A stretch of DNA of 64,000 bases from Amaurobius ferox (Eukaryota; Arthropoda; Arachnida; Araneae; Amaurobiidae), in NCBI GenBank assembly GCA_951213105.1, contig OX578133.1:144639051-144703050 (forward strand). The letters are read 5' to 3'. A program made the position numbers and the translations under genes. Positions within the stretch are counted from its first letter, which is position 1; each line of letters opens with the position of its first letter. The notes beneath the pieces are model-generated. The model was not told the origin of the DNA. It ran no database searches and saw nothing but the letters and a program-made list of their open reading frames with translations. This document shows, piece after piece, positions 34,540 to 45,967 of this stretch.

Positions 34540-36160
34540 TTTAAATGTAGTTTCAAGAGTTGCGTGATATGCAGATTCGACACAGGGTTGGCATTTAATC
34601 TTAAAAAGAATGTAAGATAAAACTGCTACAGCAGCATTTTCTGAAAGAAGACATCATTTTCTGATAGGAAAGATTGAAAAAATTCTTAAAACATCTTTCC
34701 ACCACTTCAAAACAGATTTGAGTGGGGAAAATGCAGTATATAAAAGTCTACATTGTTAATTTTTGTAGCTTCCTATACGTAAAGTTAGGCAGTAGAATTT
34801 CAACGGGTGTACCATTTTCGGCTTGCATAATGTCTGTACCTTAAACTATTGGATTAGTCTAATGCTTTGTAAAGCGTGATGCTTTAAGAAGTTGGTATTA
34901 AAAATCTGCTTTAAGGAATGCTGTATTTTATAATAATATACTATAGTCTATTTCACCTTTTTTAGGCCTACTCATAGTACGCCTCAATATATTTTGCATT
35001 ATTTGGAAACTTTTGGGCGATTTCTGAATTCCCATAATATATTGCACCACTTCAAAACTTGCTGATGCAGAGTTGAGGGTTATGTGCTTTGTCCTTTGAA
35101 TATTTTGTCGACGTCAACAATTGCACATAAGTTTCGTATATCCGAAGAACATCTTAAATGTACAGATAAAATTGCTTTATGAGTATTTGGTACGAAAACT
35201 TCTTCATCGGTGTCAATTATAAAGATTCTCAAGCCATTACTTCATAATCTGAACTGTCAGTGCTATTACTGTTTAAGCAATCTTCTTCACTAATAAAGTT
35301 ACGTTACACGCCGAATCTTCCAAAAGCTTTTACGAAGTTGCTTCCATTATCTGTTATTGACGCAACAATTTTAGTGGAATATAAGCCATATTCATAAGTA
35401 TTTCACTATAGTAGTTCTGTTATCTTGTCACTTTAAATCTTCAGCCTTAGACTTTCTTCCTAAATTAAAAAGATCAATCTAATGGACTGTTTAACCCACA
35501 AAATTTTGCTTGCATTCTGACCAGATATCTGCAGTGTACGAATATATTTAATATTTCCTAATTATTGCTTTGTTATCGACAATTGTTCAATGTAATAGTT
35601 AGGTATATTTCTTTCAAGCAAAGACTTATCATTTTTATACCACAACCAGATATTGAAATGTTCAAATATTTTTTCAGAGTTTTCTACACCTATGAAAGGT
35701 GTCATAGTAAGAGCAAACTATTCACCATATCACAATTAAAGTAATCTTGAGAATATAAGCTGTATACCAATTTACGGTACAATTGTCTGGATTTATATCT
35801 TCTTGCTTGGGATGTTTTCCTTTTTTCTTTCCAAATAACAGTGATATTCTTCAAATGCATCATTGCATCATTGGCATATATCTTTTTTAAATGAATGACA
35901 AAATTTTATGTGCAGGTTTAGAATCCTTTAACTTCAAAGCAGTTCGGTGAACATGTTTTGCATACTGAAACAATTATTGTGTGCCTGTTGTGTTGCTGAA
36001 GTCTTGTTCCAACAATGTACCATCGAATAGAGTAAGATCACTTGCATATCGGATTTTGCATTTCCTAAATCGGATTGAAAAGTTACCTATGAATTGCTGT
36101 CCCAATTGGTACTTTATAGTTCTGACATAGAAGAAGCTTCACTCGAAATATTCTCGATTT
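34540..36160 (-). pseudogene. hAT-superfamily transposase, heavily decayed
   Basis: Minus-strand translation across several frames gives recognisable hAT pieces in order: TTADIW(S)ECKQNFVG with a nearby IDLF.L.RKSKAEDL (about 35550-35430), VASITDNGSNFVKAF (about 35360-35320, the conserved D-N-S-N-F segment), AIVDVDKIFKGQST (about 35130-35080), and MQAENGTPVEILLPNFTYRK (about 34835-34770). Frameshifts and stops separate the pieces and no frame exceeds ~40 codons in the core. hAT enzymes cut and paste DNA with 8-bp duplications; the element ends were not found. The C-terminal dimerisation region was not identified. Confidence 0.65.
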
Positions 36161-36189
36161 TCCATTAGTCACTACACTATATTGGTATC

Positions 36190-36258
36190 TCTTCCCGGCC
36201 GTCCAAACAGTTACCTTACAACTTTCTGATAGGTCGGACGGTCTAGGTCTCAACAACA
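36190..36258 (+). mobile_element. SINE-A copy 3: 5'-truncated tail with perfect target duplication
   Basis: Only the last ~69 bp of SINE-A (TCTTCCCGGCCGTCCAAACA ... GGTCGGACGGTCTAGGTCTC and CAACAA). It is flanked by an exact 14-bp duplication ACTATATTGGTATC (36176-36189 and 36259-36272). The duplication fixes the 3' end of SINE-A as (CAA)n and shows LINE-type target-primed insertion. Confidence 0.85.
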
Positions 36259-36417
36259 ACTATATTGGTATCATTATACAAATTAAAGGTATTAAGAACA
36301 GTCACTATCACGTCTTAAACAGACTAAAACCAGAACAAAATGCTTATCAATTAAAATAATGTACAGTGCTAGTCGTCAGCACACAAAAGCCACTGAGATG
36401 AGCGACATGCGACACGT

Positions 36418-36520
36418 TGGAATCAAGCGAATGATAGAAGTTTATCGAATAAAGCGAATGATAAAAATTCATTGAATGAAACGTATGATAGAAATTCATT
36501 GAATGAAGCACATGACATGA
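36418..36520. repeat. Short tandem repeat, ~27-bp unit, ~4 copies
   Basis: Variants of GAATGATAGAAATTCATT. Read on the minus strand the period gives a nine-residue peptide repeat containing NFYH, but the frame is short and the repeat is DNA-level. Confidence 0.6.
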
Positions 36521-36979
36521 ACGAAGCGAGCGCATCTCATGTAAATAAAAAAGATATATGGTTAGAAGAAAACAAAGGAATATGTACAAGAACATTTGCA
36601 TTTAGGGATAAGCAATTACAACATAATTGCGTAATAACGAATTACAATTATCTTTAATTGCAATTTAATGTAATTTCAGTTCCAAGTAACTGCTATTTAC
36701 TTTTTACAATTACATGTTAATTGTATTATATTAATTCAAAAATTACATTGTTATTGAATTATGCTAAACACTGTAAAGTAAAGAAACCTATGGAATACGT
36801 CTAAAAGTCATTAAAATTAATTATTGTCAGTAACTCATTAATTTCGGAATCAACAATTACTTATAATTGCAATTTAAAGTAAACGCCATTAACTTTGTGT
36901 AGCAATTGTATTTTAATTGCATTATTTTAATTAATAAATCAATTAAATTATAATTTAATTATGCCTAACTTTACTTATC
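36521..36979. other. AT-rich spacer, no gene
   Basis: Dense in AATTGCAATTTAA and TAATTACAATT-type words, which read similarly on both strands; no larger structure resolved. Confidence 0.4.
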
Positions 36980-38450
36980 TCTATAAATAAAATTGAAAAT
37001 CTGTGTGTCTGTCTGTTCGTCCCATCATCACGGGAGAACGGCTGAACTGAATTTGATGAAATTTTGTGGGTGGCCTGCCTTAAAATAGCCCCATTTAAAT
37101 TATAGTTCATGTTTCGAGTTTCTACGATCTAGTTCTCGAAATATTAGTAAAAAACGAAACTTTCGTTTGTCTCATCATCACAGGAGAACGGCTGAACTGA
37201 ATTTAATGAACTTTTGTGGGTAGCCTTGCAATAGCCTCCCTAAAATTTTATCCAAGTTTCGAGTTTCTGAGACCAGGAATTGTTGAGATATTAATGAAAA
37301 ACGCAACTTTTTCCTAGGAGTTCTACTTTCTAACTCCCTGGCTCCTCCAAACTAAAAGGTTGGAAATCGTTTGTTTAAAAGGTGAAAGTGAATCAAAACT
37401 CTATCTCTGAGTTTGGTGGAAGATTTTGGAGTTAAATAGTCACTTTTGAAAACTTGAATTATTTGAAACCATGAATGTTTGAAACATGAATTTAAATGGA
37501 AAATCTATCACCATGATTTATTTATTACAAGGTCTTAATCAACAATGAAAAGTATTTAGAAATCAAAATGGTTATTAATTATTAGAATTTTATGAAGACG
37601 ATTCTATCTTATATCATGTTGCTCAGCAACGTTATTAAATTAAATGTGTTATTATTATTTTTTCGATTTGAATAATAAATAAATGAATATAAAAAATATT
37701 TCTTATAAATGAACGGTTTGAGTTTTCTTTTAATTATATTAATTACAGACTGCGTATATCACTTTCATTTATTTTGGCAAAGAGTTTTCAAGGTTATATA
37801 TTGTGTTTAGCTAATAAACTCATATATTGTGTTTAGCCAATAAATTCATTTAGCCGATTGTTGAAACAGAAAAAGAGTAGAACGAGTATATCTTCTAATT
37901 CAATTTTAGTGTTTTCATTTAATATATACAAACGGAATCAGGATGTTTTATTCAGATCTGTAGAATCTACGACATTATAAGTAGTACGGGTATATTTTTC
38001 CATATAATTTTAGCACTTTCATTTTTGCATGTATTGGAATCAATTACTGCCTTCAGGTTTAAGGATTACGGGTTTATTGTTATTTTCAATTTATACATGT
38101 AATCTACTAATACAGGTTACATCTTCTAATATTCGCGTATATTAGTAGTACGGGTTCCATACAATTTTAACGCTTTTATTTTGCATATATTGACTCAATT
38201 CCATATTTTTTGCAAATTTGCTTACAAAAAAGGCCAGGATGTTTTATTCTTCAGTTCTGCCCTTGAAGATAATTTTGTTTAGCGAGAACAGAGACTCTTA
38301 AACTTCTTTTTAGAAGCATTATATTAAATATTTTAACAGAATATTTTGATTAAAAATGTCATTTAGTATACTACAGGAATTTGCACATGATTGTGAATTT
38401 TAAGTTTCTTTATATTATATACTTCGTACGAAGAACGGGTATGCTACTAG
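36980..38450 (+). mobile_element. Helitron H1 (non-autonomous)
   Basis: 5' end TCTATAAATAAAATTGAAAA, then a CTGTCTGTC tract and CATCACGGGAGAACGGCTGA. The 3' end is a short hairpin (CCGT/CGTACGAAG/ACGGG pairing) followed by TATGCTACTAG. A TC start, a 3' hairpin and a CTAG end are the Helitron signature. No Rep/helicase is present in 1471 bp. H2 follows with no spacer. Confidence 0.8.
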
Positions 38451-39883
38451 TCTATATAAATAAAATTGAAAATCTGTCTGTCTGTCTGACTGTTTGTCCC
38501 GTCATCACGGGAGAACGGCTGAACCGAATTTGATGAAATTTTTGTGGGTATACTGGAAATAGCCCCACTTAACATTTAGTCCATGTTTGGAGTTTCTACA
38601 ATCAGTGATTCTCGAGATATTAGTAAAAAACGAAATTTTTGTTTGTTTCATCATCACAGAAGAACTGCTGAACCGAATTTGATGAAATTTTGTGGATAGC
38701 CTTGAAATAGCCCCTCATAAATTTAATCCAAGTTTGGAGTATCTAAGACGAGGGGTTGTTGAGATATTAATGAAAAACGAAACTTTTTACTAGGAGTTCT
38801 AATCTCTAACTCCGTGGTTTATCTAAACGAAAAGCTTGAAAATCGTTTGAAAGTGAATTAAAACTTTATCTCTGAGTTTGATCGAAGATTTTTTGCGATA
38901 ATTAGTCACTTTCTGAAAACATGAATTGTTTGAAACATGATTTAAATGAGAAATCTATCTCCATGGTTTATATTTCACAAACTTTTACTGAACAATGAAA
39001 AGTATAAAGAAATCAAAATGAATATTTAATTTCGCAGTTTATGAGGAAGACTCTTATCAATATTCCTTATATCATGTTGTTCAGAAACGCAATTAAATTA
39101 AATCTGTCTGTAAATTTTAATTATTATTTTTTCGATTTGAATGATAAATAAATGGATATAAAAATATATTTTAGAAAAGAACGATTTGATTTTTCTTATA
39201 GCATTTTTGAATGGATAATATCAATTACGGTCTTCAGGTTTAAACGTTATTATTATTGATATTTTCAGGGATTATTGTTTTAGAGATTATTGATATTATG
39301 ACAAAAATTATTATGACAAAGTTATTATGACAAAAATTGTTTAAACTCATATATTGTACGTTGTACGAGTAATCTTCTACAAATACATGGGTATATCTTC
39401 TAATCTACGAGAATATAAGTAGTACAGGTATATTGGCATATGTTTTGATATATATTGGCATATATTGGAATCAATTACGACCTTCTGGTATAAAGAGCAC
39501 GGGGATTATTGATATTTTCAATTTATTACGTCATCTCTTTTATTTTGGCAAAGATTTTTGAGACTCATATTGTAATACGGGTAAGCTTCTACTAACACAC
39601 TGGCATATTTTCTAATCTGCGACGATATAAGTAGTACGGGGTGGCATATATTGATTCAATTCCATTTTTTTTTTTTTTGTAAATTTGCTTACAAAAGGGA
39701 CCAGGATATTTCATTCTTCAGATCTACCCGTGAAAATCATTTTGCATAGTGAGAACAGATATTCTTACACTTCTCTTTAGGAGCAATAAATTTAATATTT
39801 TAATAGAATTTGCACATGATTTTGTGAATTATAAGTCTCTTTATATTATATACTCCGTACGAAGAACGGGTATGCTCTGCTAG
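38451..39883 (+). mobile_element. Helitron H2 (non-autonomous)
   Basis: Begins TCTATATAAATAAAATTG directly after the CTAG of H1 and ends CCGTACGAAGAACGGGTATG, CTCTGCTAG. 1433 bp, similar to H1 throughout (for example TTAGTCCATGTTTGGAGTTT, GGTATGC end). Confidence 0.8.
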
Positions 39884-39898
39884 TAATCTATATAAATA

Positions 39899-41198
39899 CA
39901 AGAAAGATCAATCATGCTTAAAGCATTGTTTATGAAACATTTTCCAACTTCAATGCAATTATATTTAAACTTGTCTAAAATGCAATACATTCCTCGGTAA
40001 TATTTTAAAACTTATCACAATACTACATTAATTTATTGTATTTGAAAACTTAAAGCTTCATCGAAAAAAATGAACTTCATTCAAATGACGGCATTGAAAC
40101 ATAAATTGCCTGGTTTAAACATCTCTAAAATGTGATACATTCCTCGGTAATAATTTTAGAATTATCATAATACTACGATAATTTATTACATTTGAAAACT
40201 ATCATCAAAAACAACTGAAATTCATTCAAATGACGTCATAGAAAAAATAACACGCCTGACTCTCTCTATAAAAGTAACATTTCATTCATAAATAATTTCC
40301 CATTCATGTCATTCATCACAATACTATAATAATATATTTAATTTAAAAATTAAGACCATGGAGCTACAAGTAATTAAACTCTATGCGTAAAACTTCATCG
40401 AAAAAAATCGTCCTTCTCTTTATAAAATCAATTAATATTTCATTCATATCAGCTACGCAGACTCCATGAGCTAAATGATTTTGTGTTAAAGAAATACAGC
40501 AATTCAAATACAACTCATTCTACATATTTTGCTGTTTACATTTTACATAGGTGAAAAATAGGCTTCGTTGTAGGCTTCGTTTGGATGAGCATTTAAACTC
40601 AAATATATTGTAATTGCGTTGTTTCAGTATGTAAATGCACAGAATTTAAGAAAAAATAAAGTAGTTTTAGGACGGATACAACACTCAATATGAATTAAAA
40701 AGAACTTTAAAAATCACGATTTTGAAACAAGATGGATGCCATATATCATTTTGAGGTGGGTCACGTGATATTTTCATATCATGGTCACGTGATCGCTTCA
40801 TATAAGAAGTGCTATTATTATTTTAATTTTTATTTAAAAAAGTACTGAATATATTTCACTGAATTTTTTTTTATATATTTTATGGAACAATTTGAATATT
40901 ACCTAAAATTTTCGAAACAATTAGTGAATTTGAAACCCGCTTAAAAAATTTTTGAAAAATTAGGTCCCATAGGGCTCAATGTATTTCATTTTTTTAACCC
41001 GGGTTCAATCCAAAACTATGTGGGTTTCATTATTCATTTATATTCCCATAGGTCCTACAGACCGTCTGAACAACATACTAAAATTTAATTTTGATTAACT
41101 CATTTTTACGGCAGTTATCGTGCTAACGGACAGAAAGACAGACAGACAGACAGAATGAACAAAGTCATAAACACTTTTCAACTTCGTTGTAAAGTGTT
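39899..41198 (+). mobile_element. Element B copy 4 (in Helitron H3)
   Basis: 1300 bp from CAAGAAAGATCAATCATGCT to TTGTAAAGTGTT. It carries the conserved block CGGCAGTTATCGTGCTAACG, a (GACA)n tract and the terminal hairpin (CACTTTTCAAC/GTTGTAAAGTG). Flanks are ATA on the left and AAAA on the right. Confidence 0.75.
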
Positions 41199-41360
41199 AA
41201 AAATTAAAAATCTGTCTGTCTGTCTGTTTGTTTCATCATCACGGGAGACTGACTGAACCGAATTTGATGAAATTTTGTGGTTAGTCTTAAAATAGCCCCA
41301 CTTAAAATTTAGTCCATGTTTCGAGTTTCTAAGTCCAGGCGTTATCGAGATATTAATGAA

Positions 41361-42011
41361 CAAGAAAGATCAATCATGCTTAAAGCATTGATTATGAAAC
41401 ACTTTCCAACTTCAATGCAATTTTATTTAGACAAGTCTAAAATGAAATACATTCCTCGGTAATCTTTTAAAACTTATCACAATACTACATTAATTTATTA
41501 TATTTGAAAACTTAAACCTTCATTGAAAAAAATGAACTTCATTCAAATGATGGTATTGAAATATAAATTGCCTGGTTCAAACATCTCTAAAATGCGATAC
41601 ATTCCTCGGTAATATTTTTAAAACTATCATAATACTACGATAATTTATTATATTTGAAAACTTCATCGAAAACAACTGAAATTCATTCAAATGACGTCAT
41701 AGAAAAATTGACACGCCTGGATCTCTCTATAAAAACATTTCATTCATAACATTTTCCCATTCATTTCATTCATCACAATACTATAATAATTTATTTTATT
41801 TAAAAACTTAAGACCATGGAGTTACAAGTAATTAAACTCTATTCTTAAAACTTCATCGAAAAAATCGTCCTTCTCTCTGTAAAATCAATGAATATTTCAT
41901 TCATATCAGCTATGCAGACTCCATGGGCTAAATAATTTTGTGTTAAAGAAATAAGCAATTCTAATACAACTCATTCTATATATTTTGCTGTTTACTTTTT
42001 ACATAAGTGAA
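41361..42011 (+). mobile_element. Element B copy 5 (5' half only)
   Basis: Matches copy 4 from CAAGAAAGATC to TTACATAAGTGAA, where copy 6 starts. The missing half does not resume after copy 6. Confidence 0.7.
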
Positions 42012-44083
42012 CAAGAAAGATCAATCATGAATAAGCATTGATTATGAAACACTTTCCAACTGAAATGCAATTTCATTTAAAAATTTCTAAAATGTGATAT
42101 ATTCAGAGGTGATATCTTTTACATTATCACAGTGCTATAGTAATTTATTATACGTAATTACTTAAAACTGTATCGAAATATAAATCATCTGATTCTCTAT
42201 GCAAAATCAATGAATATTTCATTCATATAACTTTTATTCCAGACTCCAGAGCTAAATAATTTTGCGTGGAAAAAAATCAGCAATTCTTATGTAACTCACT
42301 TTACAATCGCTTCAGATATTTGCACTCTGCATAAGTTAAAATTAGGCTTCGTTGAAGAAATAAAAAAAGTTTAGGGATCATTTAAAATCACAACTATTGT
42401 AATTGCATAGGCACGAAATTTAGATACACAAATAATACACAGATACACAGAAAATATATGTGTGTTTGTGTATATATTCAAAGTATTGGAATCGTGTCGA
42501 AGATCGTAACTCGAATTTTCGAAGGATCTACACGGTTTGGGACTTCTAGAACACGAAAAAACTATTTTTAGGAAGACGTCTGTGTGTGTAAGGGTTGTAT
42601 CCGTGTATGTTTCTGTGCGTCTGTGAAGATATTACATCCACTCTATAGAAAAACTAATAGACCGAATTTCATAAAATTTGGTAGGTTTATTTTTTGTGGG
42701 AAATCCTGATGTTTATTTGATTATAGTACGATTCATAATAAAAGAATCGGCCTTCTTTGCGAAATGGCCGGCAGAAATTGCCTTTATCCACTCTAGCTAA
42801 AAACTAATGGAACAAATTTAACAAAATTTGGTGTATAATATTTCAATAACCTACAAGTGATTTATATACCAAATTTAACAAAATTTGATATTTAAATCAT
42901 TTGTAGGTTATTCTAGTACGATTCGGGAAAAGGAACAGGCTCTTTTTGCGAAATGGCCCGCAAAAATCGTTAAATATAAAAATAAAAGACTATGTGTGCT
43001 CAATTATATCAATTAAATTCCTATTTTATACGTGATTTTTGACAACAAAAATAATAAAACTAACCCCATTACTCTAGGACTAGCTGTTCTTGAGATATTC
43101 CAGTTTTTTCGCGTTTTCGCTACGGCACCTTTAGCAATAAGTCCAGCTATCAAATGAGAACCAAATTTAAGTTTAACGTGCAAATTCAATGTCATTTAAA
43201 ATACTTATGGCTGTTATTTTGTGCAGATAAACTGAAATTATTATTGAAGAAATAAAGAGAACGTGAATATGAGTCTGCAGGGAAAGACATGTGCTGCCCA
43301 CATCAGAATTTTTAACAATATTACAACAATGATTTATAGAAGTGAACGGGGATTATTTGCAGGCCATTTCGAAAAAATGTATGATCTATATTTAAAGATC
43401 CACCAAATTTTTGTAAAATAAAATTTTCAACAAATTTAAGCTGTGTACCATATTTTAACTCTCTAGGACGTGGGAAAGTGCATTAAAAATGCCATTAAAT
43501 AAGTATATCATGAAGAGTTATATGAAATTTAAAAAAATTTGAAAAATTGTTATCTACCAAATTTATTTTAAAATGTGTAGCCTCTCTCATATACAAAATG
43601 TTTAAACTCTTGGAAAGATATTTATTATATAATATATCTCTTTTTTCTTTCTGGAGGATATCGCAAAAGTCAGAATTTAATTGAATTTGTTTTTATCCCT
43701 ATATTAAATAATTTTTAATTATGAAACTACTTAATATATTTTACTGAAATTTTTTTTATATATTTTATGGGATAATGTGAATATTTTCTAAAAATTTCGA
43801 AGCTATTTGTGAATTTTAAATTTGCTTAAAAAATGTTTGAAAAATTAGGTCCCATATGGTTCAATGTATTTCATTTTTTCAACCCGGGTTCAATAAAAAA
43901 CTAATTGGGTGATATTATTTATTTATATTCCCATAGGTACCACAGACCGTCTGAATAACATACTAAAATTTCATTGTGATAAAGTCATTTTTACGGCAGT
44001 TATCGTGCTAACGGACAGACAGACTGACAGACAGAATCAATGAACAGAGTCATAAACACTTTTCAACTTTGTTGTAAAGTGTT
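42012..44083 (+). mobile_element. Element B copy 6 with internal family C segment
   Basis: 2072 bp with both element B ends (CAAGAAAGATCAATCATGAA ... GTTGTAAAGTGTT). The middle differs from copy 4: it holds a family C-like segment (42440-43700). Copy 7 has the same composite structure, so the composite itself has moved. Confidence 0.7.
42440..43700 (+). repeat. Family C-like segment inside element B copy 6
   Basis: Contains AAGTATTGGAATCGTG, GATCTACACG, GACTTCTAGAACACGAAAAA, GACGTCTGTGTGTG, CATCCACTC, ACCGAATTTCATAAAATTTG and GGGAAAGACATGTGCTG, all family C words in order. A local inverted repeat AATAACCTACAAGTGATTTA / AAATCATTTGTAGGTTATT lies at about 42833-42914. Confidence 0.65.
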
Positions 44084-44572
44084 AAAAACGAAACTTTTCC
44101 CTAGGAGTTCTACTCTCTAACTCCCTAGTACCTCCAAAAGAAAAAGGTTGGAAACTACTGGTTTAAAACGTGTAAGTGAATTAAAACTCTATCTCTGAGT
44201 TTGGTGGGAGTTTATTGCACTTGTCAGTCACTTTTGAAAATTGCCGGTTTGAAACATGAATTTAAATTGAAACTCTATCACCATGGTTTATTTATCACAG
44301 GCGTTTAATCAACAATGAAAAGTATTAAGAAATCAAAATGGTTATTTAATTATCAGCATTTTATGAGGAAGATTGTTCCTTATATCATGTTGTTTAGCAA
44401 CGCAATTAAATTAAATGTGTTTGTTAATTTTTATTATTATTTTTTCGATTTGAATAAAAAATAAATGGATATAAAAATATATCTTATAAATGAAAGGTTT
44501 GATTTTTCTTTTAATTTTATTAATTGCAGACTGCGTACATCACTTTAATTTATTTTGGCAAAGAGTTTTCAA

Positions 44573-44710
44573 ACTTATATATTGTGTTTAGCCAATAAAT
44601 TCATATATTGTGTTTAGCCAATATACTCATATATTGTGTTTAGCCAATAAACCACTCATATATTGTGTTTAGCCAATAAACCACTCATATATTGTGTTTA
44701 GCCAATAAAC
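44573..44710. repeat. Minisatellite in Helitron H3, ~27-30 bp x5
   Basis: Five copies of CATATATTGTGTTTAGCCAA with short spacers. Helitron H1 has two copies at the same place (37793-37855), so the array grew after the Helitrons split. Confidence 0.85.
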
Positions 44711-44825
44711 TCATTTAGTCGATTGCTGAAACAGAATAAGAGTAGAACGGATATATCTTCTAATACAATTTTAGTGTTTTCATTTAGTAGATACAAACTG
44801 GATCAGAATGTTTTATTCTTCAGAT

Positions 44826-45330
44826 CTGTTAATTCAGATCTAGGAATTTGGCGGGATATCGCTAACTTGGCAACCTTTCTTAAACGTTGCCAAATTGACG
44901 GAAATGTCACCAAATTGATAAAAACGACGCTAAATGGATGAAATTAATTTTGTTTTCTTAGAAGAGAGTACTGAAATGATGTTTCGGTAGCATTTGTCTG
45001 TCAGTCCAACCGTCCTTAGTAACACATTTAACGAAATTTTAAAACATCGCCAAATCGATAAAAATGTTTGTAAATCTATAAAAATATCTTGAAATTCATA
45101 AAATTGAGCTAAATAAATGAAATTAATTGTGTTCTGTTAAGGGATAGTATTATGATGATGTTTCGTCAATTTGTCGCCAAGTGGAACTGTCAGTTCTATA
45201 GTCCCACTTGGCGATAAATTTAACGAATTTTAAAATGTCTCTAAATTGACGAAAATGTCGCCAAATTGATAAAATAAGGTAAAGTTATCAAAATCATCAT
45301 CGAATCGATGAGAATTCAATATTTTGCATA
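44826..45330. repeat. Private segment of Helitron H3 with GCCAAATTGA motifs
   Basis: Two ~220-bp similar halves, each with GCCAAATTGACGAAAATG-type words and GGATAGTATTATGATGATG/GAGTACTGAAATGATG. A short inverted repeat (CGCCAAGTGG/CCACTTGGCG) lies at 45173-45214. Absent from H1 and H2. Confidence 0.55.
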
Positions 45331-45967
45331 ATTAAGTACGATGTTCTAGATAATCTCTGTCGTTTTGTGAGAATTAAAAAATATTTTTTCTAAATTTGTT
45401 TACTAACTAAAGCAGGATGCTTTATTCTTCAGATCTGCCTGTGAAGATATTTTTATATATCGAGCCCAGAGATTCTCATGCATTTTTTAGAAGAATTAAA
45501 TTAAATAATTTAATGGAATATTTTGAATAACAATGTCATTTAGAATAGTATAGGAATTTACACATAATTGTGAATGTTAAGTTTCTTTATATTATATAAC
45601 GAATATACTGCTAATCTATATAAATAAAATTGAAAATCTGTCTGTCTTTCTGTATGTATGTATGTATGTTTGCCTCATCATCCCGGGAGAACGGAAGAAT
45701 TGAATTTGATGAAATTTGTGGGTAGGTTTGGAATAGCTCCACTTAAAATTTAGTCCATGTTTCGAGTTTCTATGACCAGGGGTTTTCTAGATATTAATTA
45801 AAAACGCACGGTTAAACCGTCCATAGACATAGCATTATGCAGACGATATTTTTCCCGTAAATTTATTTGAAGAAAAGGATATCATGTCGCTTAGCAACGG
45901 GTTTAAATCCAATGTATTCATGCAGCAGACGATTTTTATTAAATCATTTCCGATTTAAATATTAAAA

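Larger units (their letters stand above)
39887..45614 (+). mobile_element. Helitron H3, interrupted by element B copies 4, 5 and 6
   Basis: Its first 12 bp (TCTATATAAATA, 39887-39898) are separated from the next part (ATTAAAAATCTGTCTGTCTG, from 41199) by element B copy 4. It runs on to TATTAATGAA (41360), is interrupted by copies 5 and 6, and resumes at 44084 with AAAAACGAAACTTTTCC. H1 and H2 supply the uninterrupted order. It ends near ATACTGCTAA with the 3' hairpin deleted. It also carries an expanded minisatellite and a private ~500-bp segment. Confidence 0.75.

Noticed and set aside
36347..36601. Peptide with NFYH repeats
   Set aside because: It arises from a 27-bp DNA repeat; short and without an independent signal.
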